In this document: positions 55,147 through 64,000 of the stretch, piece by piece
How the letters are laid out: each line of letters opens with the position of its first letter
Position numbering within the stretch: position 1 is the first letter of the stretch
Assembly (NCBI RefSeq): GCF_014281055.1
Contig: NZ_JACRSE010000004.1
Coordinates: 62,001-126,000, forward strand
From: Fluviispira vulneris
GTDB lineage: Bacteria > Bdellovibrionota_B > Oligoflexia > Silvanigrellales > Silvanigrellaceae
Direction: 5' to 3'
Length of the DNA: 64,000 bases
Program-made: the position numbers and the translations under genes
The notes under the pieces: generated by a model
Told to the model about the DNA's origin: nothing
The model's input: only the letters and a program-made list of their open reading frames with translations
The model's database searches: none

Positions 55147-56613
55147 ATGAAAGTTGCTGTGATTGGAGCTGGTTTAGCTGGAAGCGAGTGCGCTTGGGTT
55201 CTGGCAGAGAAATATGGAATTCAAGTCACTTTATTCGAAATGAAAGCTAAAAAAACAACTCCTGCACAAATATCTCCGCATTTATTTGCAGAACTTGTCT
55301 GTTCTAATAGTTTAAAGTCAAAAAGTCGCTTGAACCCAGCTGGCACCTTAAAATGCGAAATCGAGCAATTGGGCAGCATTGTCATCCCATCAGCAAAAAA
55401 TGCTGAGGTACCTGCTGGAGAAACTCTTGCCGTTGATAGAGAGCTTTTTTCTCAGACAATAACTGATAAACTCAAACAGCATAAAAATCTCAAGATTGTT
55501 GATTGCATTGTGGAAAAAGCGAGTGATGTTTTCGAACACTCCGATTTTGCAGCTGTTGTGATAGCAACTGGCCCTTTGACGGATGATAGTTTAGCAAATG
55601 ATCTGCGAAACATGACAGGCACGGAGGAACTCTATTTTTACGATGCAATAGCACCCATCCTAGATGGCGATACCATCGATCACTCCATCGCCTTTCTCGC
55701 AAATAGACAAACACGGACGCATGCCTTTGAAAAGAAACAGGCGCAGGAAAAAGCTCTGACCGATGGTCTTCCTCCTATCGAAGATGAGGAAGAAGAAGGA
55801 CATTATTTAAATATTCCGTTAAACAAAGAAGAGTATTATTCATTTGTTGAAAAAGTCTGTGCAGGCGCAAAGGTTCCACACAAAGAGTTTGAAGAACCAA
55901 AATACTTTAATGGCTGCCAACCCATTGAAGTTCTTGCAGAAAGAGGACCTCGTACGCTTGCCTTTGGCCCTATGAAACCTCGGGGTTTAGACGATCCTCG
56001 CACGGGTCGCATGCCTTATGCTGTGGTGCAATTGCGCAAAGAAAAAATGGGTGACTCCGCTTGGAATATGGTTGGTTTTCAAACGCGCTTGACCTGGGGC
56101 GCACAAAAAGAAATTTTGCGCACATTACCTGGTCTTGCAAACGTTGAATTCTTTCGCATGGGCAGCATGCACCGCAACACTTATTTGGTATCACCAAATA
56201 TTTTAAACGAAGATTTTACCTTAAAAGCAGACAATCGATTCTACTTAGCAGGGCAAATAATGGGAGTCGAGGGCTATTTAGAAAGCTCAGCAATGGGTGT
56301 TTACATAGCACATGTGATTGGACAAAAATTAAAACACAACCGTGCTCTTACCTGCCCTCCCGCAAATACTTCGCTCGGCTGTCTTGCACGGTATTGCATA
56401 TATGGTGAAACAAAAAGATTTTCCCCAATGAATATTCACTGGGGATTATATAATGACTTAAGCAAAGAAGACATAAACAAATATTCAACAAATCCACAAA
56501 ATATTATAAAATTAAAGAAACTTGATAAATCTGTAAAAAGAGAATTAATGGCTTGCCGTTCAGAAGATCTTTTTAGCGCCTGGCTTAAAGAAACAGAATT
56601 AAACTGTTTGTAA
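55147..56613 (+). CDS. trmFO: Methylenetetrahydrofolate-tRNA-(uracil-54-C5)-methyltransferase TrmFO
   Basis: TrmFO makes m5U54 in the T loop of tRNA using folate and FAD. The 488-residue protein has the FAD motif GAGLAGSECAW, Cys52 in LVCSNSLKS and the catalytic Cys257 in YFNGCQPIE. An acidic insert (EDEEEEG near 213) makes it longer than the ~435-residue family norm. AAGG lies 10 bases before the ATG. The RlmD-like gene in the window handles rRNA or tRNA uridines by SAM, a separate route. Confidence 0.94.
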   Translation: MKVAVIGAGLAGSECAWVLAEKYGIQVTLFEMKAKKTTPAQISPHLFAELVCSNSLKSKSRLNPAGTLKCEIEQLGSIVIPSAKNAEVPAGETLAVDRELFSQTITDKLKQHKNLKIVDCIVEKASDVFEHSDFAAVVIATGPLTDDSLANDLRNMTGTEELYFYDAIAPILDGDTIDHSIAFLANRQTRTHAFEKKQAQEKALTDGLPPIEDEEEEGHYLNIPLNKEEYYSFVEKVCAGAKVPHKEFEEPKYFNGCQPIEVLAERGPRTLAFGPMKPRGLDDPRTGRMPYAVVQLRKEKMGDSAWNMVGFQTRLTWGAQKEILRTLPGLANVEFFRMGSMHRNTYLVSPNILNEDFTLKADNRFYLAGQIMGVEGYLESSAMGVYIAHVIGQKLKHNRALTCPPANTSLGCLARYCIYGETKRFSPMNIHWGLYNDLSKEDINKYSTNPQNIIKLKKLDKSVKRELMACRSEDLFSAWLKETELNCL

Positions 56614-56648
56614 TAATCTATTTAAAATATTTAACTGTTTCCATTAAA

Positions 56649-56696
56649 ATAAAACGAATTAACATACATAATAAAATGTAAGTTAATTCGTTTTAT
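56649..56696. terminator. Bidirectional terminator overlapping the terC stop
   Basis: ATAAAACGAATTAACATACAT (56649-56669, one base of 21 mismatched) and its inverse (56676-56696) form a long stem with a 6-base loop. The right arm covers the last codons and stop of terC. A/T runs flank both sides, so it can end both trmFO and terC transcripts. Confidence 0.75.
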
Positions 56697-57426
56697 GAGA
56701 AAACTTTTTAGGAAATAATTTATTTAAAATCATTGCTCCTATAAGTATTCCTACCATCATTGATAAAAATATATTTTCAGGGATATGTTTATCTATAGTC
56801 AAATACATGAAACCTAAATTTAGATCTTTTAATTTAAGCAGTACATTGACTCCGGCAAAACCAACCAATACAAATGCTGTTTTTTCGAGGATTGGAAATT
56901 TATCGATGAGTTTAATAAAGAATTGAGCAGCAATACGCATCATCAAAACACCGAGCACGGCTCCGGTAATTAAGACCCATTTAACATCAGAAATAGCTAA
57001 TGCAACGGCAATTGAGTCGATCGAAAACATCAAATCCATAAGTTCAACTTGAAGAATTGTCATAACGAAAACACGCGAAGAGGATTTGAGTGCAGTATTT
57101 TTAATATCACTTAAATCGGTTTCATGGGTTTCCACTCCTTTTTTATGAAAAAAGAGTTCATGAATCGCTAAATAAACAAGATAAATACCTGCTAAGGCTT
57201 TTACCCATTCATATTGCATAAGCCAAACACCTACAAAAATAATTCCCACACGCATTGTGTAGGCACCCCATAGTCCCCAAACAAGTGCTTTTTTTTGTAG
57301 TTTAACATCTTTCAACTTTTTCCTGACAAGAGCTGCGAGCGCTAAAGCGTTGTCAAAGCTTAAAAGTCCTTCTAATATTACTAGGTTAATAATTATTACG
57401 ACTTGTGCCCAATTAAATTCAAACAA
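56683..57426 (-). CDS. TerC-family integral membrane protein
   Basis: This 247-residue inner-membrane protein has about 7 helices. EGLLSFDNALALAALVRKK is the typical TerC Asp/Asn-containing motif and MDLMFSIDSIAVALAIS is its internal repeat. Family members are linked to metal-ion efflux or metallation (often manganese). The frame runs to 57645, but the SD GAGGAGG with a TTG 5 bases after it (57426) just before the conserved FEFNW start fits family length, so the longer start is rejected. The last codons form a terminator arm. Confidence 0.87.
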   Translation of the reverse strand: MFEFNWAQVVIIINLVILEGLLSFDNALALAALVRKKLKDVKLQKKALVWGLWGAYTMRVGIIFVGVWLMQYEWVKALAGIYLVYLAIHELFFHKKGVETHETDLSDIKNTALKSSSRVFVMTILQVELMDLMFSIDSIAVALAISDVKWVLITGAVLGVLMMRIAAQFFIKLIDKFPILEKTAFVLVGFAGVNVLLKLKDLNLGFMYLTIDKHIPENIFLSMMVGILIGAMILNKLFPKKFSHKTN

Positions 57427-57572
57427 GGAAGCCTCCTCTTTCATAAAAAATATAGCATTTAATACACTCACATTTAACGAAATAGCTCTGATAAAGCAAG
57501 GCTTGACCAAAAACCTTTGAAATGCGATTACTATCACTCTTTTCAACTGATCTGTAAAGGGAGGGCTGAAAG

Positions 57573-58721
57573 ATGCTTGTTGATAATCAATATTCATCGG
57601 AGCTAGTTGCAATAAAAAACAAATTAAAAAAAGCCTTACTCGCATTCCAAGAAGGCCAACTTATATTAGTGGGCGATGATGGTCTCCGTGAAAATGAAGC
57701 CGATCTCGTCTTTCATGCAAAGGGAGCAACACCCCAAAATGTTAACTTTGCAATAAAATATGCCCGTGGTTTATTGTGTGTTTCATTAGGACATGAATTG
57801 GCTGACAATTTGGGTTTTAGCACTTCACCCAAACTCCCTGGCGGAATTGCAAATACAAATTTCACTGTGTCTGTTGATGCCAAAGAGGGAATTACAAATG
57901 GAATTTCCGCAAAAGATAGAGCATTGACCATTTCACTTATGGCTAAGCCTAATAGCAAAATGTCTGACTTTATCTCACCTGGCCATGTTTTTCCTGTCCG
58001 TGCAATGTCGGGTGGGCTTTTAGCGCGCGCTGGACACACAGAGGCTCTGTATGAGCTTTGCCAAATGACAAAGCTTCCTTACGCGGCTGCAATGTGTGAA
58101 GTGCTTGGCGATGACGGCGACGCTATTGATCCACACACTCTTGCACACAAAGAAAATCGAGAATGCGTTTTTCACAATCTTCCCTTTATTTCAACAGTAG
58201 ATATCCTTTGGAGTAAAATTTTATTTCACGAAAACGATGAAAGCAAATTCCTAAAAAGCGAGCAATTTGATTGCAAAGATAAAAATTTGAAACCAATATC
58301 AGTTTATATTTTACAAGCAGGTCTAGAAGAAAATATAACTCTGCCAACGACTTTAAGTATTTATAAAAAAGAATTATCCATAGAAAACATTAGAATATCG
58401 ATCACAAACTCCGTTTATACTTGGGACAATGGAATTCCAAGAGAGTCTTGTTCAGCTGAAATTTCACTCTTTTCTCATGAAAATTGTTTAGAAATTGTTC
58501 CGCACTCTGTAAAAGAATTTTCTGATATGAGCGGTAAAGAAGGATTGAAAAAAACAAAATGTTCTGTTCGTCGCTCAGTAAGTATACTCAGATCTATGCA
58601 ATTTTTAAATAAAAGCTTCAACTTAAATACTTTGGATGAGAAAAAATTAAGCAAATTAAAATATATTGTGCCTGAAGATTATATGTTTTTGAACGCTATT
58701 ATTTCCTTGCAAAATATTTAA
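57573..58721 (+). CDS. ribB: RibB (3,4-dihydroxy-2-butanone-4-phosphate synthase) with degenerate RibA-like tail
   Basis: The first ~205 residues are RibB, which makes the four-carbon unit of riboflavin from ribulose 5-phosphate: DDGLRENEADLV holds the acidic metal ligands, GISAKDRALT and the SPGHVFPVRAMSGG and GHTEAL segments follow. The remaining ~175 residues take the place of GTP cyclohydrolase II but show neither its CX2GXC zinc site nor its RxxR loop, so this half is probably inactive. GGGAGGG precedes ATG. No FMN riboswitch is visible upstream. RibA activity must be elsewhere. Confidence 0.88.
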   Translation: MLVDNQYSSELVAIKNKLKKALLAFQEGQLILVGDDGLRENEADLVFHAKGATPQNVNFAIKYARGLLCVSLGHELADNLGFSTSPKLPGGIANTNFTVSVDAKEGITNGISAKDRALTISLMAKPNSKMSDFISPGHVFPVRAMSGGLLARAGHTEALYELCQMTKLPYAAAMCEVLGDDGDAIDPHTLAHKENRECVFHNLPFISTVDILWSKILFHENDESKFLKSEQFDCKDKNLKPISVYILQAGLEENITLPTTLSIYKKELSIENIRISITNSVYTWDNGIPRESCSAEISLFSHENCLEIVPHSVKEFSDMSGKEGLKKTKCSVRRSVSILRSMQFLNKSFNLNTLDEKKLSKLKYIVPEDYMFLNAIISLQNI

Positions 58722-58730
58722 AAATTACAT

Positions 58731-59627
58731 TTAATTTATAGATCTTATACCTTGCCAAATTAATGGATACCATAATTTCTCATTTTCAATCGGTGTTTTC
58801 TTTGGCAATAAAGGATTTTTTAAGAAAATCAACTTTCGATTGTTCAAGTTTGCTGTCTGCAAATATTGAGCGTTAAATTTATTAAAAATATTTTCAAATG
58901 AACCATCTTGCAAAATTTTCTCAAACCCATATTTTAATCTTTGTTGTAGTTTTTTATTCAGTTTACTAACAAAAAAATAATAGCCAGTGGGATATACCAT
59001 AGCCCATTTTTTAATCACGGTTAACCCAAACTCTTTTGCATGACTCTCTGCAATTGGAAATACTTCGAGTGCTCCCAAAGGAAAAAGATCAAAACGACGA
59101 GATTTTAGCATAGGATAAAGCACTGGATATGAAGTTGCTTTAATTACATTCATATTATTCTTCAGAAGAATTTCTGTATCTGGCCAATCAAAAACCTGTC
59201 CTATTGAAACTTTTTGCAGTTCTTTTGCAGTTTTAATATTTTCAAATTTTTCATTATTTTCTGTTAATACCATTGGAATTCTAACCCCTAATAATCCTTT
59301 AAAAATGCAGATTCTAATAGGTTCAGCATCTTCTTCTCTTGATATTGACGTCATAGTTGCAATGACATCAATATTTTGTGAATTATTTTTCAACTCTAAA
59401 AAGGCTCTTGACTGCGAAGAAGCCTCGGCTTTTATAAGTTGAAAACTTCCATATTTATCTGTCGATTTTTCTAATAAAAGAGTTAGCAATGCCAGTTCAT
59501 AACTTAAACTTGAATCATTTTGCGAAGCTGATAAATTATGATGAATAAGCATTTGTGCATTTGAATAATTATTCAAATAAAACATAAAAAAAATAACAGA
59601 TATCTTATATAATAATCTTAAAAACAT
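58731..59627 (-). CDS. Periplasmic substrate-binding-like protein (SBP_bac_3 type)
   Basis: This is a 298-residue secreted protein. A signal peptide (to about 24, N-terminal Arg, Lys and a hydrophobic core ending SNAQ) is followed by a two-lobe PBP2-like fold with segments such as AKELQKVSIGQV and PMLKSRRFDLFPLGALE. No ABC transporter genes are nearby, so it may serve as a stand-alone sensor. It starts 22 bp after the DUF2079 gene on the same strand. The ligand is unknown. Confidence 0.75.
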   Translation of the reverse strand: MFLRLLYKISVIFFMFYLNNYSNAQMLIHHNLSASQNDSSLSYELALLTLLLEKSTDKYGSFQLIKAEASSQSRAFLELKNNSQNIDVIATMTSISREEDAEPIRICIFKGLLGVRIPMVLTENNEKFENIKTAKELQKVSIGQVFDWPDTEILLKNNMNVIKATSYPVLYPMLKSRRFDLFPLGALEVFPIAESHAKEFGLTVIKKWAMVYPTGYYFFVSKLNKKLQQRLKYGFEKILQDGSFENIFNKFNAQYLQTANLNNRKLIFLKNPLLPKKTPIENEKLWYPLIWQGIRSIN

Positions 59628-59649
59628 AAAAAATCCTTATATTTAATTA

Positions 59650-61401
59650 TTATATTTTTTTCCAAATTGTATAGTAATATGTAGTCTTACGTGAAGAGTA
59701 TAACAAATCAGCTTGCTTGTAATCTCCAACTTTTTCCCATCCAACTGTATTTGGTTCTTGAGTGATCAATGCTTTTATTATTTTTCCATTTTCCATTTCT
59801 TTAAAATGCTCTGAAAAAGATTCATAAGTACTTTTTAAGCTATCTTTATTTGCTACGACAACATCGAGAGGCATTTTTGTTAATACACTTTCTACTAAAC
59901 CTTCGCATAACAACCACTTCCGTTCATTTGCCGCCAATGGGCAAAGCCACTCAGTGCCATTGAGCATAACTCCCTTTTCTCTTGGTATAGTTGTTAAGAA
60001 GTTCCGAACTTCTTTATTTACCTTTTCTCTTTCAATTAAGCCTCTAATTGGATAGAGCAAACTTTTTCTCCACTCAGATGTATTTAGAAAAAATAAAATC
60101 ATAAAAAATGGAATAATTTTTTTATTGCTGAAAACAAAGTTTACGCTTTTATTTAGTAAAATATTTTTAGAGCTAAATTCAATGCTTAAATAATAAATTC
60201 CAAGCACAGTTAAGATCCACCACTGAGTTCCTAGACTTGAAATATAATGAGTATTTGTCGAAACCATCATTCCACCACTGAGTCCAGCTTGAATAAAATA
60301 AGCAAGACATCCAAATGAAACACAAATGGCAATAAGTCGATATTTTTTCGAAAAAACTGCTAGAAAAGCAAATGGCCCACAATAGAAAAAGATTTTTAAA
60401 AAAGTTTTTATTTTTTCAACAGAAAATAATTGTGAAATTACCAAGATTGGATCTCGAAAAAAAGTTTGCAATATACCTATTCCATCCCCTCCTACATTGG
60501 CAAATCTATCACCAAAGCGAAACGTCTCTCCTGTGAGCCATGGGCCAAAATATCTTTGAAATGAACCAATGAGAAGAAAGCCAGCTATGTATAAAAATAC
60601 TGAAACTAATACTCGTATATTTGAAACTTTATCTTTTAAAATGTAGTAAATGAAATACACTGGTGCAATAGAAAAAAATATTTCGCTACACTGTAGAAGA
60701 AAAAATAGCAAAATAAAAGAAATATATTTGCTTTTATCCGATATAATACAATAAAAAATCCACGGTATAAAAAGAAGCGTACCAAACACTGGCGGATGCG
60801 CATCAAACTGGATTGGATTTACATTAATCCAGGAAACAATAAATAAAATTGTTGTTAAGTAACGCAAAACTGGTAATCGAGAATTCAAAAATAAAAACGA
60901 AGAAATTTTCCAAGCAGCCAATGCTCCAAGAAGTAAAGCAATGGCTTGCCATAAAACAATGGATACTGCTCCTGAAAAAACATAAGTCAAAGGCACGGCT
61001 GTGAATAAAATAGGTTCCCAATGTGTAAGCAAGTAATGATTACGAAGTTCAGAAGTCGTTCTTAATAACTCACCAAACTTAACATTCGATATGGCTTGCG
61101 CGAACCAAGAAAGATCGAATCCTGGCGAGTGCATTCTAGCATATGCATGCAAACAAGCGGCGATAGCAACAAGAGTTGCAAATCCAAAAAATGCAATTAA
61201 AAATCTTTTATCTCCAAATTCAGCGAATATGTTCCGTTCAGATTTCCTAAAGATCAACCATAACAAACTAAAAATTGCTCCTACAAGCGAAATAGCAAAA
61301 GAGTTTGGAACAATTGCAAAGATCACAAGAAGCGAAACAATGACAACTCCAATCAGGGAAAATCTTTCTTTATTCAGAAAAACACGGAACTCTATATTCA
61401 T
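59650..61401 (-). CDS. DUF2079-family membrane protein (GT-C-like)
   Basis: This is a 583-residue membrane protein with ~10-12 helices. The family motifs ARMHSPGFDLSWFAQ, NHYLLTHWEPILF and FDAHPPVFG, with conserved Asp and His, face the periplasm in DUF2079 proteins, which resemble GT-C glycosyltransferases. A ~90-residue soluble tail ends it. AAGG lies 5 bases before ATG. It is followed by the binding-protein gene. Acceptor and donor are unknown. Confidence 0.83.
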   Translation of the reverse strand: MNIEFRVFLNKERFSLIGVVIVSLLVIFAIVPNSFAISLVGAIFSLLWLIFRKSERNIFAEFGDKRFLIAFFGFATLVAIAACLHAYARMHSPGFDLSWFAQAISNVKFGELLRTTSELRNHYLLTHWEPILFTAVPLTYVFSGAVSIVLWQAIALLLGALAAWKISSFLFLNSRLPVLRYLTTILFIVSWINVNPIQFDAHPPVFGTLLFIPWIFYCIISDKSKYISFILLFFLLQCSEIFFSIAPVYFIYYILKDKVSNIRVLVSVFLYIAGFLLIGSFQRYFGPWLTGETFRFGDRFANVGGDGIGILQTFFRDPILVISQLFSVEKIKTFLKIFFYCGPFAFLAVFSKKYRLIAICVSFGCLAYFIQAGLSGGMMVSTNTHYISSLGTQWWILTVLGIYYLSIEFSSKNILLNKSVNFVFSNKKIIPFFMILFFLNTSEWRKSLLYPIRGLIEREKVNKEVRNFLTTIPREKGVMLNGTEWLCPLAANERKWLLCEGLVESVLTKMPLDVVVANKDSLKSTYESFSEHFKEMENGKIIKALITQEPNTVGWEKVGDYKQADLLYSSRKTTYYYTIWKKI

Positions 61402-61486
61402 TTAAACCTTCTAAAAAATTTTGTAAATTTTTATACACTACAACTCTCATAATCTTTTTAAGATAATTAAATCTATAATAAGGCAA

Positions 61487-61515
61487 AAAAAAAATCAAAT
61501 TTTGATTTTTTCATT
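61487..61515. terminator. Symmetric terminator after ftsY
   Basis: AAAAATCAAA and TTTGATTTTT form a near-perfect inverted repeat around one base or a small loop, with A and T runs on both sides. It lies 60 bases past the ftsY stop in the direction of ftsY transcription. Confidence 0.6.
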
Positions 61516-61574
61516 TTTATTTAAATTATTTAAAATATATATTTTATAATTTTTATTAAAAAGTAGAGGATTTG

Positions 61575-62780
61575 TTACTCAGTAAACAATGCACTGACAA
61601 ATTCATGGGCTTCAAATATTTCAAGATCCTCAACAGATTCACCAACACCAACATAGCGTATAGGCAATCCCAATTCAGCTGCAATTGCGATAGCAATCCC
61701 ACCTTTGGCTGTGCCATCAAGTTTTGTCAGCACGAGACCTGTAATATTTACGACATCACGGAAGACTTTTGCTTGTTGCAAAGCATTTTGTCCGGTTGTG
61801 GCATCGAGAACGAGAAGAACTTCATGAGGAGCATCTGGATTTTCTTTTGCGACGACTCTACCTATTTTAGCAAGTTCTTGCATGAGATCCTGTCTATTTT
61901 GCAATCTGCCAGCTGTGTCAATTAGACATACATCGGCATTCGTTTCAGATGCCTTTTTAACCGTTTCAAATGCTACAGAAGCGGGATCTGCTCCTTCTTT
62001 TAAACGAATCATATGAGCCTTAGAACGCTCAGCCCAGACAGATAACTGTTCAATGGCAGCAGCACGAAATGTATCGGCAGCACCAATAACAACTTTTTGT
62101 CCTCTTAAATGTGCTTTATACGCAAGTTTTCCAGTTGTTGTCGTCTTTCCAACGCCATTCACCCCTACCATCAAAACAATATGTGGTAATTTATTTTCCG
62201 AAAGACTGAGCATAGGTTTTTCAATTTCACCTTTAGGATTAGCTTTCGTAGATGATAAAATATTAAATATTTCTTCCTTTAAAATACTTTTAAACTTACT
62301 TGGGTCAGAATAATCTTCTTTAGTTAATCTACTTTTAACTTTTTCAACTAAAAGATCGGAAGTTTTTACACCAATATCTGCCTGTATAAGAATTTCAAAA
62401 AGATGTTCAAGAGTTTGATCTCGTGTTACCTTATCACTTTTCGAAGTAAAAAATTCATCTAGACCATTTACAATTTGAGAATGAGTTTTTCTTAATCCAC
62501 CCTTTAAACGATCAAACCATTTCTTTTCATCAACAACAACTTTAATAGGTTGTTCAGGCACGACTGCCTGAGTTTGTTCTTGAGATTTTTGGGCTAAGGG
62601 AACTTCTTGCTTTTTCCGTTCTGTTAGCTCAATTAGACTTTCCCGAATAGATTCTTTCGGAAGTGATTTTGGTGAAGATTTTTTACGATTTAAAATTAAA
62701 TTTGTAATAAATAAAATAGCAAGTATAGTGACAACTACACTTGCAGCAATCATAAAATGATCGCCTGACATATCATTCAT
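61575..62780 (-). CDS. ftsY: Signal recognition particle receptor FtsY
   Basis: This is a 401-residue SRP receptor GTPase. An N-terminal membrane helix (about 9-30) replaces the acidic A domain of E. coli. The NG domain follows: G1 GVNGVGKTT, ADTFRAAA, DTAGRLQ, TKLDGTAKG and GVGESVEDL. It docks SRP-ribosome complexes at the membrane. Its start overlaps the stop of the VOC gene by 8 bases. A terminator follows. Confidence 0.95.
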   Translation of the reverse strand: MNDMSGDHFMIAASVVVTILAILFITNLILNRKKSSPKSLPKESIRESLIELTERKKQEVPLAQKSQEQTQAVVPEQPIKVVVDEKKWFDRLKGGLRKTHSQIVNGLDEFFTSKSDKVTRDQTLEHLFEILIQADIGVKTSDLLVEKVKSRLTKEDYSDPSKFKSILKEEIFNILSSTKANPKGEIEKPMLSLSENKLPHIVLMVGVNGVGKTTTTGKLAYKAHLRGQKVVIGAADTFRAAAIEQLSVWAERSKAHMIRLKEGADPASVAFETVKKASETNADVCLIDTAGRLQNRQDLMQELAKIGRVVAKENPDAPHEVLLVLDATTGQNALQQAKVFRDVVNITGLVLTKLDGTAKGGIAIAIAAELGLPIRYVGVGESVEDLEIFEAHEFVSALFTE

Positions 62781-63189
62781 GTTCTTTTTTCCTATTATAC
62801 CAAAAATACTCTACAAGATTCCCAAAAGGATCTCGGAAATAAAATGCACGACCATCAAAACGATCGTGTGGTTCTCGAACTATTTCCAATTGAAAACTTT
62901 GTATTCTCTGACAAAATGCATCGACTTGTAATGGTGAATCTGCTTGGAAACCATAGTGATCGAGAACTTGTTTTCCAAATTGCCCCACTTGTCTTGTCTT
63001 GTCTACCGCATCTTTTGCAAGTTTAGCAACGAAAACAGATGATCCCATTTCAACCATAATCTGTTCACCTTTATACATATAGAAGCTCGATTGCAAAACC
63101 TCACCAAAAAACCACTTACCTTTCTCAAGGTCATCTATAATGATAGCGAGATGACCAATTCCTTTTATCCACGGAGTATTAACTGACAT
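62773..63189 (-). CDS. VOC/glyoxalase-fold protein
   Basis: This 138-residue single VOC-fold protein has the GHLAIIIDDLEKGKWFF start, a FRDPFGNLVEYF end and two beta-alpha-beta halves. Candidate metal ligands are His and Glu in GHLA and VEYFW. Activity could be a methylmalonyl-CoA epimerase or an isomerase-like function, but it is not assigned. ATG at 63189 is used. It follows the HEAT-like gene with overlapping ends and overlaps ftsY by 8 bases. Confidence 0.78.
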   Translation of the reverse strand: MSVNTPWIKGIGHLAIIIDDLEKGKWFFGEVLQSSFYMYKGEQIMVEMGSSVFVAKLAKDAVDKTRQVGQFGKQVLDHYGFQADSPLQVDAFCQRIQSFQLEIVREPHDRFDGRAFYFRDPFGNLVEYFWYNRKKEHE

Positions 63190-63191
63190 AT

Positions 63192-63851
63192 TTAAGACCA
63201 CTTATGTGTTTGAATAATAGAGTTAACTACTCCAATAAATCTAGAATTTTCATCCGTAATGGCTTGATGAGATAAATTTAAAATTATTTCTTTTGCTTTT
63301 TCATTTTGTTTAGCTTGTTCCTCTAAACATTCAAGAGCCGCCATTTTTAAATTTTCATCCCGGCTATTTAAGAATTCAGTTACTTTATTAACGATTAATT
63401 CTTCTTTACCTTTTACTTCTTTAAGTGCAAGCATAATTTCTTCATTTCGTTCAAGAACAGATTCATCAAAAACCGCTATATCTGTTGCTAAATTTTTAAT
63501 TAAAAGATCTACATATTCATCATGTGAGAAAATTTTCTCAGCAATTTTAATCGGCCATGAGATCCTTCTTTGAGTCTCTATAGTTTTTTTAACGAATTCC
63601 TTTGCTTTTTCTCCATGACTTACAATGATATTTAGACATTTTTCTTTTTCACGATTGTCTATAATGCCAGAATCAACAGAAAGTTCAAACCGCTTTAACA
63701 GTTGCGGAACGGATTGTTCAGGAGCAATATTTTCGAGAGCTTCTATTGCCTCTAAACGTTGCTCTTTTGTTGTCATTGCTTTTTTAAGGACATCACCATA
63801 TTTATCATATGATTTTGGTTGTGAAGAAAAAAACTTGTCAAAAATACCCAC
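63192..63851 (-). CDS. HEAT-repeat-like helical protein
   Basis: This 219-residue protein has several pairs of amphipathic helices with HEAT/Armadillo spacing (for example EQRLEAIEALENIAPEQSVP and LKMAALECLEEQAK). It probably scaffolds another protein. The start is GTG with AGAGG 6 bases upstream, overlapping the end of the small ORF before it. It is first or second gene of the operon that leads to ftsY. Confidence 0.7.
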   Translation of the reverse strand: MGIFDKFFSSQPKSYDKYGDVLKKAMTTKEQRLEAIEALENIAPEQSVPQLLKRFELSVDSGIIDNREKEKCLNIIVSHGEKAKEFVKKTIETQRRISWPIKIAEKIFSHDEYVDLLIKNLATDIAVFDESVLERNEEIMLALKEVKGKEELIVNKVTEFLNSRDENLKMAALECLEEQAKQNEKAKEIILNLSHQAITDENSRFIGVVNSIIQTHKWS

Positions 63852-63861
63852 TTTAAACCTC

Positions 63862-63999
63862 TTAATTTATCTTCTTGGAGCTATAGATTATAAACACCAA
63901 ACCTAAAATAGTAAAAAATAAACCTGCAATAATTCCTCCATCAATATAAATAGATGGAATTTGTGCAGCATTATGTATCTTGATCATTTGCTCTGTCAT
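63862..63999 (-). CDS. Small single-pass membrane protein, possibly incomplete at the window edge
   Basis: On the minus strand an ORF of 45 codons runs from ATG at 63999-63997 to TAA at 63862-63864. One strong hydrophobic helix (GGIIAGLFFTILGLVFIIY) lies before a basic SSKKIN tail. The RBS of the next gene starts right at its stop, so co-translation is likely. The true start could lie beyond base 64000. Confidence 0.5.
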   Translation of the reverse strand: MTEQMIKIHNAAQIPSIYIDGGIIAGLFFTILGLVFIIYSSKKIN

Positions 64000-64000
64000 G

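Noticed and set aside
57427-57572. FMN riboswitch before ribB
   Set aside because: No conserved RFN blocks in the 146-bp region.
57427-57645. 73 extra N-terminal residues for TerC
   Set aside because: No RBS, would overlap the start of ribB and does not fit family length; TTG at 57426 after GAGGAGG does.
1-64000. tRNA, rRNA, CRISPR array or replication origin
   Set aside because: No cloverleaf ends, rRNA conserved blocks, regularly spaced palindromic repeats or DnaA-box clusters were seen.

Overview
The window is 64 kb of AT-rich (roughly one third G+C by eye), gene-dense chromosome from a flagellated, chemotactic Gram-negative bacterium. Markers of a Gram-negative envelope are a heptose-epimerase-like gene, an Mla-type lipid transport operon and a lipoprotein with a lipobox. 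The mix of folate-type TrmFO, a Get3-like ATPase pair, a short flagellin, many chemoreceptors and low G+C fits the Bdellovibrionota/Oligoflexia area (Silvanigrella-like). That placement is inference from gene content, not from a marker gene. I see no rRNA, tRNA, CRISPR array, prophage or intact insertion sequence. TTG and GTG starts are frequent, and many starts here are set by a ribosome-binding site (RBS) rather than by the longest reading frame.

Layout. 0.2-7.1 kb: ComM-like ATPase, a 785-bp AT-rich gap, BrnQ transporter, alpha/beta hydrolase, a small GC-rich island, an HNH protein, a small membrane protein and a DusC-like tRNA dihydrouridine synthase. 7.2-10.3 kb: an SDR, acyltransferase and ParA-like operon. 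10.3-13.7 kb: RlmD-like rRNA methyltransferase, a membrane-anchored coiled-coil protein and an XRE regulator with a degenerate ImmA/IrrE domain. 13.9-15.4 kb: flagellin and a CheZ-like protein. 15.5-25.6 kb: gamma-glutamyltransferase, an unknown 656-residue protein with an internal duplication, a chemoreceptor, a HisC-like aminotransferase, an HglS/DUF1338 protein, glutamate racemase, a HAD phosphatase and a receiver-PilZ protein. 25.7-28.0 kb: a transporter remnant, then FliS and FliD. 28.2-33.1 kb: a glycosyltransferase/WecE pair, Upp and Udk, and a DsbA-like lipoprotein.

33.5-46.1 kb is the most accessory-looking part. It has a Cache chemoreceptor, an isolated protein with a Gly-Cys...His core resembling CNF-type deamidases, an MFS transporter, a GC-rich repeat island, and a compact chemosensory operon: CheA, CheW, a receptor and a CheR-REC-REC-CheB fusion, with another receptor divergent. 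Three receptors here share an unusual signalling-tip sequence, unlike the receptor at 19-21 kb, which suggests a dedicated array.

46.1-55.0 kb is a long minus-strand run: heptose epimerase-like SDR, membrane Fe-S oxidoreductase, TatA, two Get3/ArsA-like ATPases with complementary P-loop changes, then MlaE, MlaF and MlaD. The tight spacing from tatA to mlaD suggests an envelope-biogenesis operon. 55.1-64.0 kb: TrmFO, TerC, a RibB fusion, a periplasmic binding protein with a DUF2079 membrane protein, and an FtsY operon with a VOC protein, a HEAT-like protein and a small membrane protein at the window edge.
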